Positions 35,791-45,211 of a DNA stretch of 64,000 bases are shown here, piece after piece (position 1 is the first letter of the stretch; the number at the start of each line of letters is the position of its first letter). The notes beneath the pieces are model-generated. The model worked only from the letters and a program-made list of their open reading frames with translations, did not search any database and was not told the origin of the DNA. The position numbers and the translations under genes are program-made. Source of the stretch: Amycolatopsis sp. NBRC 101858 (GTDB lineage: Bacteria; Actinomycetota; Actinomycetes; Mycobacteriales; Pseudonocardiaceae); assembly GCF_030269325.1 (NCBI RefSeq), contig NZ_BSTD01000001.1:1256681-1320680 (forward strand), given 5' to 3'.

Positions 35791-36609
35791 TCAGCTCTTG
35801 CGGCCGATTCCGGCGTAAACGAGCATGTTCATCTCGGCCGCGGCGGCGATGTCCGCCGGCCCGGACGGCCGCCATTCCCCGCAGCCGACCAGCCCCGGTT
35901 CGACGATTTCGAAACCGGTGAACAGCTCGGACACCTGGGCGTGGGTGCGCAGCGTCACTTGATCGGGACTACGGCTTTCCTTGATCACTTCGGTCGCTTC
36001 TCCGAGATTTTCGCCTTGGTGGTCGCCGGTCACATGGGTGATCGCAAGAAAACTTCCCGGCGCCAATACCGAACTGTAGCGCGCGACGAGGTCCAGTGGA
36101 TCGGATTCGTCCGGGACCCAATGCAGCATCAACAACATCATGAGTCCGACCGGTTTTTCGAAGTCGAGCAAACCGCGCACCGACGGTGCATCGAAAATCT
36201 TTTCGGGGTCCCGCATATCGGCCTGCACAATCGCTGCACGATCGTTGCCGGCGAGCAGCAGTTCACTGTGCGCGACCGCCACCGGGTCGCGATCGACGTA
36301 CACCACCCGGCAGTCCGGATGCTGGTCCTGGGCGACCTCGTGCACGTTGGCCACGGTGGGGATGCCGGAGCCGATGTCGAGGAACTGCCGGATCCCGTGG
36401 CCGGTCATGAACCGCACCGCACGCCCGAGAAACGCGCGGTTCACGCGCGCCGCGTCACGCAGCCCGGGCATCGCGCGTTCGATCTGCTCGCCCACCGCGC
36501 GATCGACGGCGAAGTTGTGGCCGCCGCCGAGCATGAAGTCGTAGGTGCGCGCCATGCTGGGCACGGAGATATCGACACCCGGCGGAACCCATTCCGGTGA
36601 TCGAGTCAC
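35791..36609 (-). CDS. SAM-dependent methyltransferase, DUF574 family
   Basis: 272 residues from the GTG at 36609; an AGAAGG lies eight bases upstream, and the start MTRSPEWVPPGVDISVPSMA is where family members begin. The ATG at 36681 would be non-homologous. The DUF574/Methyltransf_19 signature is SMARTYDFMLGGGHNFAVDR. Motif I is RQFLDIGSGIPTVANVHEVA, and the acidic residue after beta2 is in VYVDRDPVAVAHS. This family is large in Amycolatopsis and streptomycetes but has no proven substrate. Its pairing with a degenerate c-di-GMP protein is noted as a finding. The P450 at 36790 is divergent from it. Confidence 0.88.
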   Translation of the reverse strand: MTRSPEWVPPGVDISVPSMARTYDFMLGGGHNFAVDRAVGEQIERAMPGLRDAARVNRAFLGRAVRFMTGHGIRQFLDIGSGIPTVANVHEVAQDQHPDCRVVYVDRDPVAVAHSELLLAGNDRAAIVQADMRDPEKIFDAPSVRGLLDFEKPVGLMMLLMLHWVPDESDPLDLVARYSSVLAPGSFLAITHVTGDHQGENLGEATEVIKESRSPDQVTLRTHAQVSELFTGFEIVEPGLVGCGEWRPSGPADIAAAAEMNMLVYAGIGRKS

Positions 36610-36789
36610 GGAAAACACCTTCTCAGCCGTTTCGGATCGGAAAGAGCTTAGCGATTCGTGCCGACTCGGTGACTGCGCCATCCGCGTGAGCACACACCAC
36701 CCGATCGGGCACTGTCCCGTTCGGCCGGACGCGCCTACCGTAGGCCGTCTCCTTGGGAAATCCACACAATGGCGTAACGAGGAGTCCGT

Positions 36790-38091
36790 ATGACCGTGCC
36801 GGTGGCCCCGGGCCGGTGGCCTTTTCTCGGGCACACTCCGGCACTGCTGCGACGACGCTCCGCATTCACCGATTCCTTGCACGAACACGGCGAAATCGTC
36901 GAAATCCACCTCGGCCCGATGCCCGCGTACTTCGTCACCAGTCCCCGGCTGGCGCACGAAGTGCTGGTCACGGCCGGACCGAAGTTCCGCAAGGGCGTCA
37001 TGTTCGACAAGTTCAAGCCGTTCGTCGGAAATGGCTTGGTGCTTTCGAACGGTGACTTCCACCTCCGGCAGCGCCGGCTCATGCAGCCGGCGTTCCACCG
37101 CGACCGCCTGGCGGCGTACGCCGGGATCATGACGCGCGCGGCGGCGGAACTGAGCGACTCGTGGCAGCCGGGCGAAGTGCGGCCGCTCGACGAAGACCTG
37201 CAGGGGCTCGCGGTGACGATCGTCGGCGAGGCCCTGTTCTCCACGGAAATCGGGAAAGCGGCGGTCGACGAAGCCCGGCGGTCCATCTACCTCATCATCC
37301 AGCAGGGAATGATTCGCGCGCTGTCCCCGAAGTTCGTGGAACACCTGCCGGTGCCCGGCAACCGGCGGTTCGACGAGGCCATCGAGCGGATGCGGGACAT
37401 CGTCGTCGAGGTCATCCGCGACTGGCGCACCGAAAGCGTCGACCGCGGCGACCTGCTGTCGACGCTCCTGCTCGCCGGCATGACCGACGAGCAGGCCCGC
37501 GACGAGGTGCTCACCCTGCTCACCGCGGGCATCGAGACGACCGCGCTGGCGCTGTCCTGGACGTTCCACGAGCTCGGCCGGCACCCGGACGTCGAGGCGC
37601 GGGTGCACGCCGAGGTCGACGAAGTGCTGGCCGGGCGTCCCGTCACGATCGACGACATCGCCCGGCTGACCTACGTCCGGCAGGTGGTCGACGAGGTGCT
37701 GCGCTGCTACCCGCTCTGGATGCTGATGCGCCGGACGCTCGAGGAGGTCGACCTCGGCGGCACGCGGATCCCCGCCGGCGCCGAGGTGATCGTCAGCCCG
37801 CACGCCCTGCACCACGATCCCGCGTCGTTCCCCGACCCGGACCGGTTCGACCCCGGCCGCTGGGCACCGGAGCGGGTGGCGCAGCTGCCCAAGGGCGCGT
37901 TCGTGCCGTTCGGCGCGGGTGGGCGGCAGTGCATCGGAAACCGCTTCGCCCAGAACGAAATCGTCATCACGGTGGCCACGGTGGCCGCGCGCTGGCGGCT
38001 GGTCCCGGTCCCGGGCCGGCCGGTGCGCGTGAAGTTCACCTCCGCCGCTTATCCGGACAGCCTGCCGATGACGGCCGTCCCCCGTACCTAG
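36790..38091 (+). CDS. Cytochrome P450 (CYP)
   Basis: 433 residues. Signatures: I-helix AGIETTALALSW, ExxR in VDEVLRCYP, and heme loop VPFGAGGRQCIG with Cys381 as the iron ligand. The N-terminus PGRWPFLGHTPALLRR resembles the class that includes pentalenene/epi-isozizaene-type oxygenases; the substrate is unknown and no terpene synthase is nearby. GAGGAG precedes the ATG. No ferredoxin or reductase gene is adjacent. A secreted alpha/beta hydrolase follows 16 bases downstream, so they are probably co-transcribed. Confidence 0.92.
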   Translation: MTVPVAPGRWPFLGHTPALLRRRSAFTDSLHEHGEIVEIHLGPMPAYFVTSPRLAHEVLVTAGPKFRKGVMFDKFKPFVGNGLVLSNGDFHLRQRRLMQPAFHRDRLAAYAGIMTRAAAELSDSWQPGEVRPLDEDLQGLAVTIVGEALFSTEIGKAAVDEARRSIYLIIQQGMIRALSPKFVEHLPVPGNRRFDEAIERMRDIVVEVIRDWRTESVDRGDLLSTLLLAGMTDEQARDEVLTLLTAGIETTALALSWTFHELGRHPDVEARVHAEVDEVLAGRPVTIDDIARLTYVRQVVDEVLRCYPLWMLMRRTLEEVDLGGTRIPAGAEVIVSPHALHHDPASFPDPDRFDPGRWAPERVAQLPKGAFVPFGAGGRQCIGNRFAQNEIVITVATVAARWRLVPVPGRPVRVKFTSAAYPDSLPMTAVPRT

Positions 38092-38107
38092 CTGGAGGTC
38101 TTTCCCC

Positions 38108-39088
38108 GTGCTACGCCGATTTTGTGCTGTCTTCGTGCTGCTCGCGGCCACGCTGTTCGTGCCCGCCCCGGCCCAGGCGGCGGTGACCTGCGAGGACCTG
38201 TACGTCCCGGTCACGGTGGCGCTCCTGCCGCAGACCGTGCACGGCAGGCTGTGCACCCCGGCCGGCGCGTCGACCGTCGTGGTCCTGATTCCCGGCGGCA
38301 CGTACAACGCGTCCTATTGGGACATCGGCTACACGCCGGAGACCCGCTCGTTCCGCTTGGCGGAGAACAACGCGGGGATCGCAACGCTCGCCATGGACCG
38401 GCTCGGCACCGGGCAGAGCTCGAAGCCGTTGAGCGCGCTGCTGAGCGCATCGGTCCAGGCGACCGCGGCGCACGCGGTGGTCCAGGCGGTGCGCCCGCGG
38501 TTCGCGAAGGTCGTCATCGGCGGCCACTCGATCGGTTCGGCGATGGCGATGATCGAGGCGGGCCGCTACCACGACGTCGACGGCGTGCTCGTCACCGGGA
38601 TGACGCACCGGATGAACCTGGTCTCGGTGATCCCCACGCTGGCCCAGATGATCCCGGCCCCGCTGGACCCGGCCGTCCCCGGCCGCGACGCGGGCTACCT
38701 GACCACGGACCCAGGCACCCGCTACGCGGCCTTCCACACCCCGGGCCCCTACGACACCGGCGCGATCGCCTACGACGAGTCCACAAAGGACGTATTCGCG
38801 GCAACCGAGGCGGTGGACAGCCTGACGCTGACAACGGTGATCACCCCGGCATCCCAGCAGATCACGGCCCCGGTCCTGCTGGTGGTGGGCGACGACCCGA
38901 ACTTCTGCGGCCTCCTGGTCAGCGACTGCTCGTCCCCGGCGGCGTTGCGGGCGTCGGAGGCGCCGTTCTTCGGCACTTCCCAGCTGCAGACGTACATCCT
39001 GAACGGCTACGGCCACGCGATCAACTACGCCCCGAACGCCCCGGCGTACTTCGGCGTGGTGGCAAACTGGCTGAAGACGCTGTCATAG
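38108..39088 (+). CDS. Secreted alpha/beta hydrolase
   Basis: 326 residues. A signal peptide covers residues 1-25 (MLRRFCAVFVLLAATLFVPA, cleavage after PAQA). The hydrolase core has the oxyanion HG-like LIPGGTY, nucleophile GGHSIGSAMAMIE (Ser in GHSIG), an acid in VLLVVGDDPNFC and a His in GYGHAINYAPN. Three cysteines (TCEDLY, RLCTP, FCGLLVSDCSS) suggest disulfides. GTG start with GGAGG upstream. The substrate is unknown; being exported in an operon with a P450 hints at processing of an exported small molecule or lipid (inference). Confidence 0.88.
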   Translation: MLRRFCAVFVLLAATLFVPAPAQAAVTCEDLYVPVTVALLPQTVHGRLCTPAGASTVVVLIPGGTYNASYWDIGYTPETRSFRLAENNAGIATLAMDRLGTGQSSKPLSALLSASVQATAAHAVVQAVRPRFAKVVIGGHSIGSAMAMIEAGRYHDVDGVLVTGMTHRMNLVSVIPTLAQMIPAPLDPAVPGRDAGYLTTDPGTRYAAFHTPGPYDTGAIAYDESTKDVFAATEAVDSLTLTTVITPASQQITAPVLLVVGDDPNFCGLLVSDCSSPAALRASEAPFFGTSQLQTYILNGYGHAINYAPNAPAYFGVVANWLKTLS

Positions 39089-39095
39089 CGGAGAA

Positions 39096-39129
39096 GGGCC
39101 GTGACACGCTTTCCCGCGTGTCACGGCCC
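39096..39129. terminator. Bidirectional terminator hairpin between convergent hydrolase and P450 genes
   Basis: A perfect 14-bp stem (GGGCCGTGACACGC / GCGTGTCACGGCCC) with the loop TTTCCC, seven bases after the hydrolase stop and six before the stop of the P450 on the other strand. Confidence 0.85.
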
Positions 39130-39135
39130 CGAAGC

Positions 39136-40335
39136 TCACCAGGTGACCGGCAACTCGTGAACACCGTAGATGTTCATGTCGGTCCGGAGCTTCACCTCTC
39201 CGGCGGGGATGGCGAGCCGGAGAGTCGGGAAGCGGCGCAGCAGCCCCTCGAACCCCGCGCGCATCTCGATGCGCGCCAGCTGCTGCCCCAAGCACTGGTG
39301 CACGCCGTGGCCGAAGGACAACAGACCCCGCGCATTGCGCCGGATGTCCAACACATCCGGGTCGTCGAAGCGCTGCGGGTCGCGGTTGGCCGCGAGCAAC
39401 GAAACCACGACGGTCGACCCCTTGGCGATCGTTTCGCCTCCGAGCGAAAGGTCCTCCGTCGCGTAACGGAAGAAGATGTCGGCGACGGACAGGTACCGCA
39501 GCAGCTCCTCCACCGCCCCCGGCATCAACGACGAATCCGCAGCGAGCGAAGCGAGTTCCGAAGGGTGCTCCAGCAGCGCGAAAGTCCCCAGGGACAGCAT
39601 GTTCGCCGTCGTCTCGTGCCCCGCGATCAGCATCAGGAACGCGGCCCCGGTCAGCTCCTCGATCGTGAGGTCCTCGTGACCGGCCAGGTCGGACAGAATG
39701 TCCTCACCCGGCGAAGAACGCTTGCGCGTCACCAGTTCGGACAGGTACGTGTTCAGCGCGATGTACGCGCCCATCTTCTCTTCCAGCGTCTGGTCCCGGA
39801 CCATGAACTGCGCCGAGTTGGCCTGGAAGCTGTCCCGGTCCTCGTACGGGACGCCGAGCAGTTCGCAGATCACCAGCGACGGCACCGGCAGCGCGAACTC
39901 CTTGACCAGGTCGACCGGCGGCGCGAGCCGCGCCAGGTGGTCCAGCTGCCGCTCGACGATCTCCGCGATGTGCTCTTCGAGCTGCTTCATCCGCTTCACG
40001 GTGAAGGCGCCGGTGAGCCGCTTGCGCAGCCGGCCGTGGTCCGGCGGGTCCATCGCGATGAACATGCCCGGCAGCTGCGGGGACGGTTCGGTCGCCACGG
40101 GCATGCCCGGCGTCTCGTACGGCACGTGGACGACGTCGAGGTCCAGCCGCGAGCTGAACCGCGTGTCCGCCATCATCTGGCGCACCGCCTCGTAGCCGGT
40201 GACGAGCCAGCCCTCGTGCCCGTCGGGGAACGCCAGCGGGCTCACCGGGCGGGCCTCGCGAAGCCGGGTGATCTCGCGGGGCGGGTCGAACGGACCCGCG
40301 TCGCGCTCCATCGGGAGTCCCTGCGGGATGTCCAT
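39136..40335 (-). CDS. Cytochrome P450, CYP105-like
   Basis: 399 residues, an actinomycete soluble P450 of the CYP105/CYP107 type. I-helix IAGHETTANMLSLG, ExxR in AVEELLRYLS, heme loop LSFGHGVHQCLGQQLAR with Cys348. The N-terminus FPDGHEGWLVTGYEAVRQMM and FIAMDPPDHGRLRKRLTGAF fit that clan. ATG at 40335 with AAAGGA upstream. Divergent from a SARP regulator; three direct repeats at 40383-40410 lie upstream, oriented toward this gene as they are toward the exporter genes. A role in tailoring of a secondary metabolite is likely but the pathway is not present here. Confidence 0.92.
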   Translation of the reverse strand: MDIPQGLPMERDAGPFDPPREITRLREARPVSPLAFPDGHEGWLVTGYEAVRQMMADTRFSSRLDLDVVHVPYETPGMPVATEPSPQLPGMFIAMDPPDHGRLRKRLTGAFTVKRMKQLEEHIAEIVERQLDHLARLAPPVDLVKEFALPVPSLVICELLGVPYEDRDSFQANSAQFMVRDQTLEEKMGAYIALNTYLSELVTRKRSSPGEDILSDLAGHEDLTIEELTGAAFLMLIAGHETTANMLSLGTFALLEHPSELASLAADSSLMPGAVEELLRYLSVADIFFRYATEDLSLGGETIAKGSTVVVSLLAANRDPQRFDDPDVLDIRRNARGLLSFGHGVHQCLGQQLARIEMRAGFEGLLRRFPTLRLAIPAGEVKLRTDMNIYGVHELPVTW

Positions 40336-40382
40336 CGGAGGTCCTTTCGTGGTGGGTGTGCCGACCACGATCGCCGGGAGAC

Positions 40383-40410
40383 CTGACATGGCGCTGACAC
40401 GGCCCGGACA
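40383..40410. promoter_or_regulatory. SARP-type direct repeats, P450/SARP intergenic region
   Basis: CTGACA at 40383-40388, CTGACA at 40394-40399 and CGGACA at 40405-40410, spaced exactly 11 bp. On the minus strand, reading toward the P450, they are TGTCCG, TGTCAG, TGTCAG. SARP regulators bind direct repeats of this pitch. Confidence 0.6.
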
Positions 40411-40426
40411 CCCGGGGGCCCGTGGC

Positions 40427-43400
40427 ATGATCGGCCGCGTGCGGATCGGGATACTGGGGTCATTCGAAGTGCGCGCGGACGACGGCGTCGTGGCCGACGT
40501 GCCGGGCGCCCGGCTGCGCGGACTGCTGATCGCTCTCGCGCTCGAGCCGGGTCGCGTGGTGCCGAAGTCGACGCTCGTCGACTGGATCTGGGGCGAGCAC
40601 CCGCCCGCCGACGCGGCGAACGCGTTGCAGCGCCTGGTTTCCCGGCTGCGGAAGGTCCTGCCGGACGGCGAGGTCGAAGGCTCGTCCGCCGGCTACCGGC
40701 TGACCGTCGACCCCGACGCCGTCGACGCCGTGCGGTTCGAGCGCCTCGTCACCCAGGCCCGCGACGAAGACGATCCGGGCCGCCTGCGCGAAGCCCTGGC
40801 GTTGTGGCGCGGCGCGGCCATGCAGGACGTCGGCCTGCAGGAGAGCGCGGCGTTCGACGCGGCGGTCACCCGGCTCGAGGGCCTGCGCCTGGCGGCCCTG
40901 GAAGACCGGTTCGACGCGGAGATCGAGCGTGGTCACGGTGTGAAGCTGGTCACAGAGCTGGCCGACCTGGTCGCCGCGAACCCGGTCCGGGAACGGCTGG
41001 TCGGCGCGCTGATGCGGGCTCTCGTCGCGAGCGGCCGCGACTCCGAAGCGCTGCTCGTCTACGAACGCCTGCGGGAAACCCTGGCCGACGAGCTGGGCGT
41101 CGACCCGTCGCCGGAGCTGTCCGAACTGCACGTCGCGCTGCTGCGGGGCGAGCTGGGCCGGCGGGAAGAGACGCGGAAGACCAACCTGCGGGCCGAGCTG
41201 ACCAGCTACGTCGGCAAGGACGCCGACGTCGCCGCGGTCGGCGAGCTCGTCGCCGGGCACCGCCTCACGACGCTGGTCGGGCCGGGCGGTTCGGGGAAGA
41301 CGCGGCTGGCCACGGAAACCGCGCGCACGATGCTCGGCGACGTGCCGGACGGCGCCTGGCTCGTCGAGCTCGCCCCCATCGGCGCGGACGGCGACGTCGC
41401 CCAGGCGACGCTGTCGGCGCTCAAGCTGCGGGACGCGCTGCTCGGTGACGCGCCGGAAGCCGAGCCCACGGACCGGGTCATCGCGGCGATCCGCGACCGG
41501 GACCTGGTGCTGGTCCTGGACAACTGCGAGCACGTCATCGAGTCCGCGGCGGCGTTCGCCCACCGCGTGCTCGGCGAGTGCCGCCGACTGCGGATCCTCG
41601 CGACGAGCCGCGAGCCGCTGGGCATCACCGGTGAGTCGCTGTGGCCGGTCGCGCCGCTGGTCCTGCCGGCCGACGACGCCGACCCGGCCAAGATCGAGTC
41701 CGCGCCGGCCGTCCGGCTGCTGCGGGATCGAGCTCAAGCGGTGCGCACGGACCTCGCTTCCGACGCCGCGACGCTGTCGACGCTGGCCCGCGTCTGCCGG
41801 GCACTGGACGGGATGCCGCTGGCCATCGAACTCGCGGCGGCCCGGCTGCGCACGATGTCGCTCGAGCAGCTCGCCAACCGCCTCGACGACCGGTTCCGCC
41901 TGCTGACCGGCGGCAGCCGCACCGCGTTGCCGCGGCACCGGACGCTGCGCGCGGTGATCGACTGGAGCTGGGAACTGCTCTCCGACGACGAACGCGGCGT
42001 CCTGTGCCGGCTCTCGGTGTTCGCCGGCGGCGCGAGCCTGGAAGCGGCCGAGCGGGTCTGCGCGAGCGACGCGGCCGAGGAGCTGCTGACCGCGCTGGCC
42101 GAGAAGTCGCTGGTCGTCACCGAAGGCGATCAGGCGCCGCGCTACCGGATGCTCGGCACGATCAAGGAGTACGCCGAGCAGCGGCTCGCCGAAGCCGGGG
42201 ACACGGATTCGGCGCGTCAGGCGCACCTCGCGTACTTCACCGAGCTCGCCGAAACCGCGGAGCCGCACCTTCGCCGGGCCGACCAGCTGACGTGGCTCGC
42301 CACCCTCGACGCCGAACACGACAACATCGCCGCCGCGATGCGCGGGGCCCTCTCGGCCGGCGAAGCGCCCGAGGCGATGCGGCTCGCGGCGGCGGCCGGC
42401 TGGTACTGGTGGCTCGCCGGGCACAAGACCGAGGGCAACGAGCTGCTCATGGCGGCCACCGCCGTCCCCGGCGAGGTGCCCGACGAAATCCGCGCCACGG
42501 TGTACGCGTTCGTCACGGGCTTCCTGACGTCCGGCCGGGAAAGCGACCAGTTCCAGGCGGCGGACTGGATCCACCAGGTCCACGAACTCAGTGGCCGCAT
42601 CCGGCACCCGCACCCGGCGGTGTCGCTGGTCGCCGCGCTGGAACGCATGCTGCGGACACCGGAGGAGTTCCTGCCCGCGTGGGAACCGCTGCTCGCCGAC
42701 GAGGACCCGTGGGTCCGCGGTCTCGCGCGGCTGCAGCTCGGCAAGATGCGGATCCAGCTCGGCGGCGACGAGCAGGAGGCGGACGGCTTCCTCGAGACGG
42801 CGCTGACCGAGTTCCGCGCACTCGGCGAACGCTGGGGGACGTCGTTCGCGCTGACCGAACTGGCCGACCGGATTGCCATGCGCGGCGAGTTCGCCGGCGC
42901 GTGCGCGCACTACGAGCAGGCGATCGTCGTCGTCACCGAGGTCGGCGCGATCGAGGACGTCGTGCGGATGCGGTCGCGGCAGGCCCAGCTCTACTGGCTG
43001 GCGGGCGACGAGGACGCCAGTGCGTCGGCGATGGCCGAGGCGCAGCGGCTCGCGGAACGGGTCGCCTGGCCGGAGGCGCTGACCGAGCTGGCCCTCGCGA
43101 AGGCGGAGCTGGCCCGCTGGAGCGGCGACGCCGTCGAAGCACGCCGTCAGCTCGATGTCGCGACGGCGACGCTGGGCACGGCCGCCGAGCGCCCCAACGT
43201 CCAGGTGACGACCGAGGACCTGCTCGGCTACCTCGCCGAGGATCTCGGCGAAGCGCGCGACCACCGGGCCGTGGCCTTCCGGGCGGCGTCGGAGACGGGG
43301 ACCGCGCCGATGATCGCGCAGGTGCTCGTCGGGATCGCGGACCTGGCCCTGCGCCGCGAAGAGTTCGAACAAGCGGCGCGGCTGCTCGCGGCGAGCGCCG

Positions 43401-43555
43401 CCGTGCGCGGCGTGACCGATCGGTCCCACCCGGACGCGGCCCGGATCGAACAGGCGACGCGGAATCGCCTCGGTGACACGAAGTTCACCGAGGCGACTCA
43501 GGAGGGGACGGGAGCGAGCTGGCGCGAGCTGGCCGAAGTCACGCTCGCTTCTTGA
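40427..43555 (+). CDS. AfsR/SARP-family regulator with ATPase and TPR domains
   Basis: 1042 residues. Residues 5-100 are an OmpR-type winged HTH (RIGILGSFEVRADDGVVADV, then KSTLVDWIWGEHPPADAANALQRLVSRLRK). Residues 100-250 are the bacterial transcriptional activation domain (VDAVRFERLVTQARD to EALLVYERLRETLADELGVDP). The NB-ARC ATPase follows, with P-loop LVGPGGSGKTRLATETART, Walker B LVLVLDNCEHV and NB-ARC GxP at DGMPLAIELAAARLR. TPR-like repeats fill the C-terminal 400 residues. A GTG at 40439 is an alternative start. The 3' end overlaps the ABC permease gene by 17 bases. Divergent P450 and convergent exporter are likely targets. Confidence 0.93.
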   Translation: MIGRVRIGILGSFEVRADDGVVADVPGARLRGLLIALALEPGRVVPKSTLVDWIWGEHPPADAANALQRLVSRLRKVLPDGEVEGSSAGYRLTVDPDAVDAVRFERLVTQARDEDDPGRLREALALWRGAAMQDVGLQESAAFDAAVTRLEGLRLAALEDRFDAEIERGHGVKLVTELADLVAANPVRERLVGALMRALVASGRDSEALLVYERLRETLADELGVDPSPELSELHVALLRGELGRREETRKTNLRAELTSYVGKDADVAAVGELVAGHRLTTLVGPGGSGKTRLATETARTMLGDVPDGAWLVELAPIGADGDVAQATLSALKLRDALLGDAPEAEPTDRVIAAIRDRDLVLVLDNCEHVIESAAAFAHRVLGECRRLRILATSREPLGITGESLWPVAPLVLPADDADPAKIESAPAVRLLRDRAQAVRTDLASDAATLSTLARVCRALDGMPLAIELAAARLRTMSLEQLANRLDDRFRLLTGGSRTALPRHRTLRAVIDWSWELLSDDERGVLCRLSVFAGGASLEAAERVCASDAAEELLTALAEKSLVVTEGDQAPRYRMLGTIKEYAEQRLAEAGDTDSARQAHLAYFTELAETAEPHLRRADQLTWLATLDAEHDNIAAAMRGALSAGEAPEAMRLAAAAGWYWWLAGHKTEGNELLMAATAVPGEVPDEIRATVYAFVTGFLTSGRESDQFQAADWIHQVHELSGRIRHPHPAVSLVAALERMLRTPEEFLPAWEPLLADEDPWVRGLARLQLGKMRIQLGGDEQEADGFLETALTEFRALGERWGTSFALTELADRIAMRGEFAGACAHYEQAIVVVTEVGAIEDVVRMRSRQAQLYWLAGDEDASASAMAEAQRLAERVAWPEALTELALAKAELARWSGDAVEARRQLDVATATLGTAAERPNVQVTTEDLLGYLAEDLGEARDHRAVAFRAASETGTAPMIAQVLVGIADLALRREEFEQAARLLAASAAVRGVTDRSHPDAARIEQATRNRLGDTKFTEATQEGTGASWRELAEVTLAS

Positions 43556-44279
43556 ACGTCGACCGGGCCCACAGGTAGCCGACGGCGGCGATACCGACGC
43601 ACCAGGCGGTCGCGGCGATCGCGTAGCCGGTCGACGGCGTGCCGTTGAGCAGCCCGCGCACCGTTTCGATGATCGGCGTGAAGGGCTGGTACTCCGCGAA
43701 CTGCCGCAGGCCCGGGCCCATCTTGTCGGCCGGGGCGATCGCGCTGCTGAAGAACGGCAGCATGACCAGCGGCACGGAAGCCAGGCCCGCCGTCTCCGGC
43801 GACTTGGCGAACAGTCCCAAAGCGACGGTGAGCCAGCCGGCCGCGAACGCGAGCAGCAGCACCATGCCGACGACGCCGAGCCAGTCGAGGAAACTCGCGT
43901 GCGGCCGGAAACCCAGCGCGAACGCGACGCCGACGAGAGCCGCGATGGCGACGACGTTCGTCAGGACACTGGCGACGACGTGCCCGGTCAGCACCGCGCC
44001 GCGCGAGACGTCCATGACCTTGAAGCGGTTGATGATGCCCTTGGTCATGTCGGAGTTCACCGACGTCGCGGTGGCGCCGAGGCCGTAGCAGATGGCCAGC
44101 AGCATCAGGCCGGGCGTCGCGTAGTCGACGTAGTTCACGCCGACGTCGAAGGCGTCTCCCAGCATGTACACGAACATCAGCATGATCACGATCGGCATCA
44201 GGACGGCGTTGAACACCGAGGTCGGGTTCCGGGCGATGTGCTTGAAGTTGCGGCGCAGCATGACGGTCTGGGCGTTCAT
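43539..44279 (-). CDS. ABC-2 type permease (DrrB-like)
   Basis: 246 residues with six membrane segments. It matches DrrB/NodJ-type exporter permeases: N-terminal MLRRNFKHIARNPTSVFNAV, YATPGLMLLAICYGLGATAT, the Glu-rich-less DMTKGIINRFKVMDVSRGAV segment (EAA-like coupling helix) and C-terminal FAEYQPFTPIIETVRGLLNG. It pairs with the ATPase encoded upstream with a four-base overlap. Export of an unknown hydrophobic compound, conferring self-resistance, is the usual role of this pair. It is translated from the same transcript as the ATPase. Confidence 0.92.
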   Translation of the reverse strand: MNAQTVMLRRNFKHIARNPTSVFNAVLMPIVIMLMFVYMLGDAFDVGVNYVDYATPGLMLLAICYGLGATATSVNSDMTKGIINRFKVMDVSRGAVLTGHVVASVLTNVVAIAALVGVAFALGFRPHASFLDWLGVVGMVLLLAFAAGWLTVALGLFAKSPETAGLASVPLVMLPFFSSAIAPADKMGPGLRQFAEYQPFTPIIETVRGLLNGTPSTGYAIAATAWCVGIAAVGYLWARSTFKKRA

Positions 44280-45211
44280 TTCGGTGCTACCTCCGTGGTG
44301 CGGCCAGTCAGGGCGAGGAAGACGTCGTCGAGATCGGGGGTGTGGACAGAGAACTCTTCTGCGTCGATCGCGTACTCGTCGAGCCGGTCGAGCAGGTTCC
44401 GCAGCGACTTCGTGTCCCCGTCGCCGGGAACCCGCAGGGTCAGGGCTTCGTCGTCGCGAGTGGAGCCGGCGATGACCCGCGCGGCCGCGTCGAGCTCGGC
44501 GACGCTCGCGAACCGCAGCCGGACGTGCGTGCCGGGGATCTGCCGCTTGAGCTCATCGGGCGTGCCCTGGGCAACGAGGCGCCCACGGTCGAGCACGGCG
44601 ATCTTGTCGGCGAGCTGGTCGGCTTCGTCGAGGTACTGGGTGGTGAGGAAGATGGTGACGCCGTCGGCGACGAGGTCCTTGACGATGGACCACATGGTGC
44701 GCCGGCTACGCGGGTCCAGCCCGGTGGTCGGCTCGTCGAGGAAGATGATCCGCGGATCGCCGACGAGCGTCATGGCGAGGTCGAGCTTCCGCCGCATGCC
44801 ACCGGAGTAGGTGGAGGTGGGCTTGCCGGCGGACTCGGTCAGTTCGAACCGCTCGAGCAGATCGGCAACGACCCGCTTCCCGTTCTTGACGGGGCTGAGA
44901 TCGACCATGAGCTGCAGGTTTTCCTGCCCGGTGAGCAGTTCATCGACGGCGGCGAACTGCCCGGTGACCCCGATGGCCTTCCGAACGGCCTTGGCTTCGG
45001 AGCCGACGTCATGCCCGTCGACGCGCACGGTGCCACCATCGGCCTGCGCGAGGGTGGTGAGGATGTTGACGGTGGTGGTCTTCCCGGCCCCATTGGGCCC
45101 GAGAAGCGAGAAAACGCTCCCGGCGGCAACATCCAGATCGACGCCATCGAGCACGACTTTGTCTTGGTAGGCCTTCCGAAGGCCCGTCGCGGTGATCGCT
45201 GAGGTGGTCAT
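44276..45211 (-). CDS. ABC transporter ATPase (DrrA-like)
   Basis: 311 residues. Walker A LLGPNGAGKTTTVNIL, Q-loop GVTGQFAAVDE, signature TYSGGMRRKLDLAM, Walker B RIIFLDEPTTGLDP and switch His in FLTTQYLDEADQL. A C-terminal regulatory region (about 220-311) is present, as in DrrA. The ATG at 45211 is chosen because homologous sequence starts there (MTTSAITATGLRKAYQ). The longer frame from 45241 would place the start within the repeats. Probably expressed from the repeat-bearing promoter at 45235-45262. Confidence 0.93.
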   Translation of the reverse strand: MTTSAITATGLRKAYQDKVVLDGVDLDVAAGSVFSLLGPNGAGKTTTVNILTTLAQADGGTVRVDGHDVGSEAKAVRKAIGVTGQFAAVDELLTGQENLQLMVDLSPVKNGKRVVADLLERFELTESAGKPTSTYSGGMRRKLDLAMTLVGDPRIIFLDEPTTGLDPRSRRTMWSIVKDLVADGVTIFLTTQYLDEADQLADKIAVLDRGRLVAQGTPDELKRQIPGTHVRLRFASVAELDAAARVIAGSTRDDEALTLRVPGDGDTKSLRNLLDRLDEYAIDAEEFSVHTPDLDDVFLALTGRTTEVAPK

